A stretch of 64,000 bases of DNA. Source: Phlebiopsis flavidoalba. Taxonomy: Eukaryota; Basidiomycota; Agaricomycetes; Polyporales; Phanerochaetaceae. A program made the position numbers and the translations under genes. The notes under the pieces are model-generated. The model worked only from the letters and a program-made list of their open reading frames with translations, searched no databases and was not told the origin of the DNA. Of this stretch, positions 56,449 to 64,000 are shown piece by piece; positions within the stretch are counted from its first letter, which is position 1, and the number at the start of each line of letters is the position of its first letter. The stretch spans positions 124,001 to 188,000 of the forward strand of contig JAOCPU010000023.1 of the NCBI GenBank assembly GCA_035772785.1. Direction: 5' to 3'.

Positions 56449-59005
56449 TCAAACGGAGAGCTCGTCAAACTCTCGTTCATTCTTCAATGACACAAAAGAC
56501 CCGTTCGTCGAACTACTCCTCGTCGACGAGCCCGAGGGCAGGAATCCTCTTCCCGGTACTCGGCGGCGGCTGAAGCATATTCGAGGACGCTCTTCTTGGC
56601 GTCCTGGTAGGGAGGCGGGGGCGGAGCCTTCTTCCCACCCAAACTCGGCTTTCTGCTCGGGCAGTGGCGGGGGCGGGGCGGAATTGTTCGCTGGCGCGAC
56701 GCGGTAATCGTAGTGGCCGTCGTCGGACTCCTCGCGCCCGGGTACGAGACGCGCGTCCTCTGCCTCATACGCGTCGTCGCCGGAGCTTGCGATGCTCTCC
56801 GCGTAGAACGTGCCGTTTGAGTGGGACTCTCCGGCTCGCCGCGATGAAGTGGTCGCCGAACGGATGGTCGTCTTCGCTCGCGATGCTCTCTCCCGTGGGG
56901 CTTGGGTCGTGACCCATTTGGGCGGGGGCGCGTTGCTTGGCGGGTAGAGACGAGTCGGAGTTGGATGGAGAGACTCTGGAGGTGGTGGAGGCAGCAGTCT
57001 GAGATGGTACGCGGGGAGGAAGACGCGGTTTGGAAACGAGAGATGAAGAAGAAGCGTGATGATTTCCGTATATGTGGTTAGGGGAAGGAGACCAGTTTTC
57101 CCATTCAGCTCTCCCATCCACCATCCGTCGAGAACCTCGTTCTGCACAGCGATCTGGTCACCGGCCTTGAAGGTGAGTTCGTCGGAGGAGCTTGCGTTTG
57201 AAATCGTGCAAACGCAATAGCGACTTTCCTCTGCATCAATGCCTTCGGCACGCGAGAGGGGATCACCGGAGATGCATTGGCGGAGTTGGTCGGCTGCGTC
57301 TTGGTCGGTGAAGACTTCAAACGAGACGCTCTGGCTCCTAGATTTGCTTGGCCTTGCCCTGCTTCCGTCATCGTCACTATCGTCGTCGTCCTGATCTTGC
57401 CCCCATGAGTGTATATCAAGCATTCTCCTTTTTACTTCTACCGGTGATAGAGCCCATCCATCCGGCAACGCTCATGCGTTTGCTCTTCTCTGCCTTCTCC
57501 TTTTCCTTGTCTGTCTTGTCGGCCGCGCCAGCACTCACAATGCTGTCCCGATCGTTTTCTCTCCGCCCGAGACTGTGGCTGCGTGATGGAGGTCGGCTGC
57601 TCGAACGAAGACTCCGCTTTGCGCATGCTTGACGACTGTCTTGAGCGACGATTTGGTTTGAGCCTCAGACTCAGACTCAGACTCGCCTGACCCCGCGGCA
57701 GAGCGCCTGGAAGACCGACTTCTTAGAGCGAAGCGGGAACCCGAAAGAGCGGGATTCGCTGGCAGCCCGCGAGTTTGAGGCCGGGGTCGCTTGCTGTTCT
57801 CAAATTTGTGCGAAAGTTGCCCTGGGGAACGGTAAGAGAAGGCAGTATGAGGGCAAAAGGCAATTACTCACTCGTCAACCCAGCCCGACTACCTCACATT
57901 ACGAAGCACCTCGAGGTAGCTGTTCAACGAAGTGTACTTCATTATCCAAGAAGCTCGTAAGGTCACGGAGCTGTTCAATTCGTTTTTGCCTTGTTATAGC
58001 ATACATGCGGGTCCGAACGGTCCTTCAGCGCATTCCTCGCTAGCTAGGTCATGAGTTTAAAGCCGCGATGACTCTACTATGAAGGACTTGACTCACTATC
58101 TTGATTTCGCCAGTTCATATATTCCTCCTCAGCATCTAATCTTTCTTGTTCTCCGTTCTCCTGTCCTTAGACCGGTTGCGAATCTTCTCCAACTTGGTGA
58201 CGGCAGCATCATACGCAAGCCTGAGGTGAATTGGTGAGCAGAGGCGCAATGAGCTGCTATTGCATATTGACCTTCTACTAGAAAGGTATCTATCGAGTTT
58301 CTTCTTCTTTGCGTTTGATACTCCTTGATATCATCTTCAACCCGTTGGATTGACGCAATGTAGGTTTCGTGGAAAAGCACAGAGAAAGACTCTTGAATTG
58401 TAGCCACCTGGCAATGAGCCCTGCCCAAAGCTGACAAGCGAAGTACCTAAGCAAGTCGACAATAAGCGATTGAGATTGCCCCGAAGAGGAGGAGCTCACC
58501 AAAAGCGGAGTCCGTCGTCGCCAAACTCTTCTCCATGCTGTATCATAACAACGCCAAGAGCGTCGATAGGCAAACAGCTTGTCATCGCTGTCGATCGACC
58601 ACATCGGAGGAGACTTTCTTCTTCGACAGACCATGATGATACTCTTCTGAAGCAACATGAAGCCTGGAAGTTCCGTGAATGTAATCAGCGCAAGGGGGAG
58701 GATGAAGTCTTTGACACTCGCAGAAGCGGACACCTCCACAGTCCCCGCCTTTACACGAAGCTCCACGTCGTGCTCTAGCTCCCGAGAACTCGTCAGAAAG
58801 GATGGTCTTATCTCTGGTGGATATGACTTCGTCGCCGGCCCACTAAACGATGGCGGGAAGGAGATTGAGGACATGTACGGCATCACATTATAGTGCATGG
58901 TGACGGACCTGTCGCAGTTCCCGAGCTTGTCGGCCGCAGCGTGGTTTGCCAAATCAATAGACGAAGGCCTGAGAATAGACAACAACTTACCTGCTTGCTC
59001 GCCAT
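56449..59005 (-). CDS. BAR-SH3 domain protein (endophilin/GVP36-like)
   Basis: Membrane-curvature protein expected at endocytic or Golgi membranes (family knowledge). A five-codon first exon, MASKQ, is followed by GTAAGT. The BAR part reads ARELRQ, WAGDEVISTRDKTILSDEF, RELEHDVELR, ASEEYHHGLSKKKVSS, LGRAHCQVATIQESFSVLF then HETYIASIQRVEDDIKEYQT, AYDAAVTKLEKIRNRSKD, ERLDAEEEYMNWRNQD, and IEQLRDLTSFLDNEVHFVEQ. A Ser/Arg/Glu-rich linker contains SVAGWMGSITGRSKKENA and ESESESEA. The SH3 domain is clear: SSSDELTFKAGDQIAVQNEV then LDGWWMGELNGKTGL and TYTEII. A Pro-rich tail follows (KKAPPPPPYQDAKKS). Frame changes occur in nearly every exon, so the end near 56449 is approximate. Confidence 0.8.
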
Positions 59006-59651
59006 CTTCTGTTCTGGTCGTTTACGGAGAGTAAGGGGATGGTGGATTAGATGGATGGAGATCAAAAAAACCCAAACTCGTGCGTGTGTGTGGCGACGCC
59101 TCGCTTCAGGGTTGTGGGGAGGGCACACATGTGAGTCTTATTTCATGGCAGCACAATCTCCTCCTAGATCCGCCATCCTCAAGATGCATCGGGAAGGTGA
59201 TCCCTTAGTGCCTTATTTGGACATCTACATTGTCTCGCCGCCGTCGTCAAGAGGCACGAATACAAAATTCAGACACTGAATGAGAAGTTCACAAAAATAT
59301 AGGCACTTGACTCATGTAGATGTAATGCGCCACGGATTTTATTGAATCCCCCAAAAAATTTCAAAATCCCAGAGCTCGTTGAAAGTTCCTAACGGCGGCA
59401 CATAGATTCTTGAACAATCATTTCACACAGCGACCTCAGCAATATTTTTACCGTCCATGTGTGCTCGCTGCTATACAACTGCATGATAAGTGCTTTGCTC
59501 GTGATAATCCCCACACCTTGCCGGAGAATGTCGTGAGAAATTAAGATCTAAGCGCCTGGAACGAGATGGAGTTATCAGATAACGCGGGAATAGCTCGAGT
59601 CAAGGATGTCTTCCTCTCACCTCAACCACGACGAGCACGCCGAGGAACACG
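59006..59651. other. divergent promoter region of BAR-SH3 and TAH18 genes
   Basis: Lies between two outward-pointing genes, so it should hold both promoters. No TATA box is obvious. The plus frame at 58893-59279 has no recognisable feature. Confidence 0.4.
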
Positions 59652-61898
59652 ATGAACGGGCCCTCACCCATCCTTTACGCGACGGAGACGGGCAACGCGC
59701 AAGATGTCGCAGAACGAATCGCAATCCCCATTGCCGTCGTTTACATTTCGCAGTACACCTTTACAGCATGAGATGAATACGCGCTAGTAAGTCGAAGCGT
59801 TTGGTTTTGTGGTTTCCTTGACTCAATCGGCCTTAGGACGATATCTTCTCGGAAAACACCTGATTTTATTCGTCATTTCTACAGCTGGAACAGGCCGCGA
59901 ACCACGCCACCATGACTCCGTTCTGGACGGCTCTCTTGCGCTCGGATTTTACCACACGACCTCAATTCGATCACCTCGAGTTTGCTGTATTCGCACTAGG
60001 CGACAGCGCATATGAGAAGTTTTGCTGGCCAGCGAAGCTACTAGAGCGTCGGTTGCACACGCTAGGTGCCAAAACTATCGTCGACTAGAGAGGGTTTGAG
60101 GGCGACGACCAAGACCACCTGGGGTGAGCGGAGTTAGTACCTTGTATATATAGTTTGAACAATGAGCGTACGTGGACTAACGACGTGTCTCGCCAAGTAA
60201 TAGACACGAAGCTTGAGCCGTGGATCAAGTCTCTGAAAGAGACATTGCTTGAGCTGTTCCCACTTCCGCACGGTCCCATGGAAGTCATACCCGGATGGAC
60301 TCCCGGACCCTCGTGTGAAGATTGTCGAGCCCAGTGGATTCGTCCGTTCCATTGGAAGACACGCCACCAGGAAGGATACTTCACGGCAACTATCAGATGT
60401 AATACCCGGATAACGGCTGCAGACTGGTACCAAGATGTCCGCCATTTTGAGCTTGACTTTGATGAGGACCTGGAGTGAGTGCTTCCTCTTGTTTTCTTAT
60501 TCACGTGCTCACACGCGTTCACAGTTACGTTTCCTGGTGATATTGCAGTCATACACCCCGAGGTTTCAACAGGGGACGTTGAAGCCTTTCTAGAATGTGT
60601 TGGCTGGCTCGACGAGCGGACAAGCCGTTCTCAATCAAACACGTTCTATCCGACCAGTCCATTCCTCCTCGTCTTCCACGCACGCTGACACTGCGTGTCT
60701 TATTCACGCGCTACTTGGACATCTGCGCAGTGCCTCGTCGATCGTTCTTCGCTCTTCTTCGATATTTTTGCCACGGATGAACTTGAGATCGAGAAGCTCG
60801 ACGAGTTCCTTTCCCCTGAAGGCGCAGTAAGCCATCTGTTTCGAAAATTTCCGGGAATATAATCAGAAACTCATGGTTTCCGAAAGGACGACCTTGTAAC
60901 GACTATTGTCAACGCGTGCGGCGAACCATTCGCGAGGTGTTCGAGAGAATTCAAGAATGTGAAGGTGCCAAAAGAATACCTATTTGATAGCTCTTCCCAA
61001 TTCTTCGACCCCGTGAGTTCTCCATAGCGAGTTCAACGATCGTAAGTGGACATTTGATGCTCGGCGCCTTGTATTCAAGTTTTTGTAGAAACACTCCAAA
61101 ACGCATCCAACTCTGTGTCGCAATTGTCAAATACAAGACCAAGCTCCGCGTTCCACGGCGCGGAGTTCGTCACACGACTTACCTCGCGGCGCTTAATACA
61201 GGTTTGTTCGGCACGCAATCTAGTGGCTTTTCCTATTAACAACGTTTTGCAGGAGATAAGCTCAATATCCGCATCAAGAAGGGTCTTATTCAGTTACCTT
61301 CTGGCAAGGACACGCCTATCATCTGCGTCGGCCCAGGAACCGGGATCGCGCCAATGCGGGCGGTCATCGAGGAGCGTGTCGCCCAAGGTGCAAAAAGGTT
61401 GGTGGAACCACAATGAGGGTGTCCCGTTATATGCGCATCGTTGACGTTGAAACCGTTAGCGAATACGTTGTACCATGGCTGCCGATCAGCAAACGAAGGA
61501 CCAACATTATGGCGAGGAGTTCCGCGCGCGCAGATCGCAGACACGAAGATGCTCGAGTACAGGGTCGCCTGTTCGCGTGACGGCCCACCTAACGTGAAGA
61601 CGTACGTACGTACAGGACCTCATCGCCGAAGATGCAGAGCGGATATGGGAGCTTGTGGGAGTCCGCGGTGCATGGATATACATTTCAGGGTACGTGGTAT
61701 AATCTACCGGATGAGTGGCCGCCTGAACATGAAAAATTGGGTGTGTAGCTCAAGTAATAAGATGCCGGCGGCGGTGAGGGGCCGGCGGCGGTGGCAGGCG
61801 CTCTGGAAAAATATGGGCAGATGTCGGACGAAGAGGCGAAGGAGTTCGTTGCGACAATGGAGAGAGAAGGGAAGTTGGTCGAAGATTGCTGGGACTAG
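59652..61898 (+). CDS. TAH18: NADPH-dependent diflavin reductase, TAH18/NDOR1 type
   Basis: Cytosolic FMN/FAD reductase that passes NADPH electrons to Dre2 in cytosolic Fe-S cluster assembly (established for the family). ATG 59652 gives MNGPSPILYATETGNAQDVA then ERIA: the flavodoxin-like FMN site. After a short intron: ILFVISTAGTGREPR, MTPFWTALLRSDL, FAVFALGDSAYEKFCWPAKL and LERRLHTLGAKTIVD. Next exon: LEPWIKSLKETLLELFPLP. Then FPGDIAVIHPEVSTGDVEAF, RVLFTRYLDICAVPRRSFFA (FAD-domain start), ELEIEKLDEFLSPEGA, CVAIVKYKTKLRVPRRGV then TTYLAAL, ICVGPGTGIAPMRAVIEERV (NADP site), YRVACSRDGP and SSNKMPAAV. The end reads MSDEEAKEFVATMEREGKLV then EDCWD with TAG at 61896-61898. All domains are present but split by frame breaks. 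Confidence 0.85.
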
Positions 61899-62469
61899 AC
61901 CTTATACGCCTGATCTTTGCCCTCTATAGTTCACATTGCATAATATACCTGCCTCACCACTCTTCCAGATTTTGAACTTAGTACCCTTGAAAGGGGGGGT
62001 TGGAAAGAAGAAAGCCGCCCTTCACGAAAACGTGTGCCGTGCATGGCCTCGAACTTCACCCGAACAAACTGAGGCTGTCCTTCTGTATCACGCACTCGGC
62101 TGACAGGCCTAGAGTGCCCGATATGCAGATCGCGTGTTGGCAACGAGGACGAATCGCCTAGCGAAACTAGGAAGCCTCCCGCGAATGGCTATGCTGCACC
62201 CTCAATCTGCGACCTCTGTGACCCATCGGTTCTGGAGAATGCGCGTGCGCAGGTCAAACGGCTGATCCGATTGGAGCAATGCCTCAGGCAAAAAGCGCAT
62301 TTTCGGAACGCGGGCCCCTCTACGTGCTGCCCCAGAACTGCGTGCTTGCAATGTGTTTTTCCAGGTACATATAAAATGACGGGTGAGCGGTCGATGTTCT
62401 GTTCACAACACTCACTCTTGTACACCGTCTTCCTTCGCTCAAGTAGCAACACCAGACCATTTTCTCACG
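61899..62469. other. intergenic region
   Basis: Contains the 3' end of the TAH18-like gene and the promoter of the next gene. Frames are unsupported. Confidence 0.3.
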
Positions 62470-63660
62470 ATGTCTGCCATCGTCGAGGTCTTCAAGATCA
62501 AGCCTTTCGATCTCGAGCCTATCTACAACACCTGGCCTTCCGCACCCATCCTTCGTTGGAAACCCCTCCCGGGACCTGCCGGTCGATGACTGGCTCGCTC
62601 AAATCAAGGAGGGCTGCGTTCGCCCGCCGCGTGCCCAAGGAGTACTGGCACAAGGTCGCGCCAGCACTACCTGGGCCCTCACGCCAAGGCGCGGTTTCGA
62701 TGAGCTCAAGGCCGTCATGCGTACGCTGCATGGTGGCCGGTTACATGTGGAACTGGAAACGCTTCAAATGCGCGATGCGCAACATGGGATGTACGTCACT
62801 TGCTTTCGTCACTCGCAGTGAGCCGGTGCTGACGCAGAGGCCGTTAGGGGAGATCGACGTTCATAGGACCGAGGAGATTAAGGTTCAGAGGAAGCCGTCG
62901 GGCGTGTGGTGGATTGTGGGTGGACGCCGCACGAGAGGGCGGAGGAGGAGAGTGACGCTGTCAGCGTCCATAGCACCACTAGCAGCATCAGCAAGGACCT
63001 TCCTGCCATACCTTCCGACACTGCCTCATCGCGCGACCAGTGCCGAAGAAGTCGACTGACCTGGGACTTCGGGTCGCTCAAGGGCTTTCCCTGGCATGCC
63101 CAAACGTTCGATATAAACACGATGACCACTGTCATACGAGACGGTGTCCAGCATCTCGACTTCGCAGCCTCCCCCGTATACTCCACCTTCCGAGTCAAGA
63201 GCTCTGCCCAAGCTAGCCTGCTGAATGCAGCGGGAAAGCCCGCAGACCCACAAGGAGTGCGTAAGTGTCAATGTATGCTCTCAGGCGCCACTCAGCTTGT
63301 ACTTGACACAAAGCCCTTCTTTCAGCCACTGAAGTTGCGCACGCCAATCCCGACGTGGCTTCTGAACGCCTCGCAGGCTCTCACGGCTTTCCTCACAACG
63401 GAGCAACCGAAAGCAATGACCGCCATCTCCGCCGTACCTCATACCCTCGGTTTCGATCCCCTGCCCTCCCCCGCCATCGCAAACAGGCGGCGTGGTGGCG
63501 CCTTCCTCGCGCGGGCGGCACCGCGCAGGCCATCGGCTTCCATCGCCGTTGGCGTAGGCAGCCTCATCAGTGGCAATCAACACGCCGAAGGGCGCTGCCC
63601 AACCCGGTGCAGGCGCACCACAGAAGGCGTAATCTGTTAGCTGGGATGTGGATGATTTAA
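62470..63660 (+). CDS. conserved-looking protein of unknown function
   Basis: ATG 62470 gives MSAIVEVFKIKPFDLEPIYN, then TWPSAPILRWKPLPG, and after a one-base shift VDDWLAQIKEGC, VPKEYWHKVA, KARFDELKAVMRTLHGG and MWNWKRFKCAMRNMG at a GTACGT donor (62790). The next exon gives EIDVHRTEEIKVQRKPSGVW then WIVGG. A third part reads ERAEEESDAVSVHSTTSSIS, KDLPAIPSDTASS and, one frame over, ATEVAHANPDVASERLAG near 63315. Trp-rich and basic in the first half, Ser-rich later. I recall similar hypothetical proteins in other mushroom genomes but know no function. Stop placed near 63660 by the best final frame. Confidence 0.55.
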
Positions 63661-64000
63661 TGTATTCGTATGTATTATGGATGGCGTGTACGGCAGGTCG
63701 CGCTTGGGACAGAAGGGCTGGAACACACCGCGTGTATAACAGATGTAACAGTAGAGTCGGGCTGCTCGACACGAGTACGCAATTAGTCGACTGCATGGCG
63801 GTTGACGTCGTTGATATAGCCGAAATGTACATTAATTGTGGATTTTATATGACGTACAGCAAAAAAAATACTGTGATACGCGTGGCGAATTATGGGGATA
63901 ATATACGATAATGTGCGACTAGGGTATACGGATAGCTGCGAGGCCGCTAGCACTTAGGACCTGATCTTGGATACTTCGTTCACTGATATCACTCTTCTCC
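63661..64000. other. window end, no gene seen
   Basis: AT-richer sequence with no supported ORF; probably 3' flank of the preceding gene. Confidence 0.4.

Noticed and set aside
56449..57468. Single 339-residue ORF as the whole SH3 protein
   Set aside because: BAR exons on the same strand up to 59005, and better-conserved tail sequence in other frames, show it is only part of a larger broken gene.

Overview
The window looks like nuclear DNA of a mushroom-forming basidiomycete, probably a wood-decay Agaricomycete (inference). Genes are cut by many short GT-AG introns of about 45-70 nt. The gene content is fungal: an AA9 lytic polysaccharide monooxygenase, STE3-type pheromone receptors, BTB and F-box proteins, an LCL3-type nuclease, a TAH18-type diflavin reductase and a BAR-SH3 protein. 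I saw no rRNA, tRNA or CRISPR.

Layout. 1.4-4.5 kb (-): APC-family permease with a long cytosolic tail. 6.1-7.2 kb (-): secreted AA9 LPMO. 8.7-19.2 kb (+): a pheromone-receptor region with one fairly complete STE3 gene and a second STE3 gene cut in two by a 6.7-kb insert. The insert holds a 3.0-kb terminal-inverted-repeat element, diverged direct repeats and minisatellite-like arrays. 19.7-23.7 kb (-): an unrecognised gene or genes. 24.8-27.0 kb (+): MFS transporter. 28.4-29.6 kb (+): zinc-finger protein. 32.3-33.5 kb (+): two BTB-domain segments. 36.2-49.8 kb: six paralogues (-,-,+,-,+,+) of a small NTF2-like-looking protein, most with a TATA box 60-100 bp before the start, with an F-box gene among them. 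50.0-51.7 kb (-): GT49 (LARGE-like) glycosyltransferase, divergent from LCL3 (51.9-53.1 kb, +). 53.6-55.7 kb (-): two tandem RlpA/expansin-like secreted proteins. 56.4-59.0 kb (-): BAR-SH3 protein. 59.7-61.9 kb (+): TAH18-like reductase. 62.5-63.7 kb (+): conserved-looking unknown gene.

Almost every recognisable gene, including expected housekeeping genes, is interrupted by one-base frame breaks, several in homopolymers. This looks more like uncorrected long-read assembly error than wholesale gene death, so most genes are listed as CDS with the breaks noted. Exon limits are approximate where frames jump.

The most interesting items are the split receptor, whose halves join in frame when the insert is removed between TAA repeats, and the lineage-expanded NTF2-like cluster with matching promoters.
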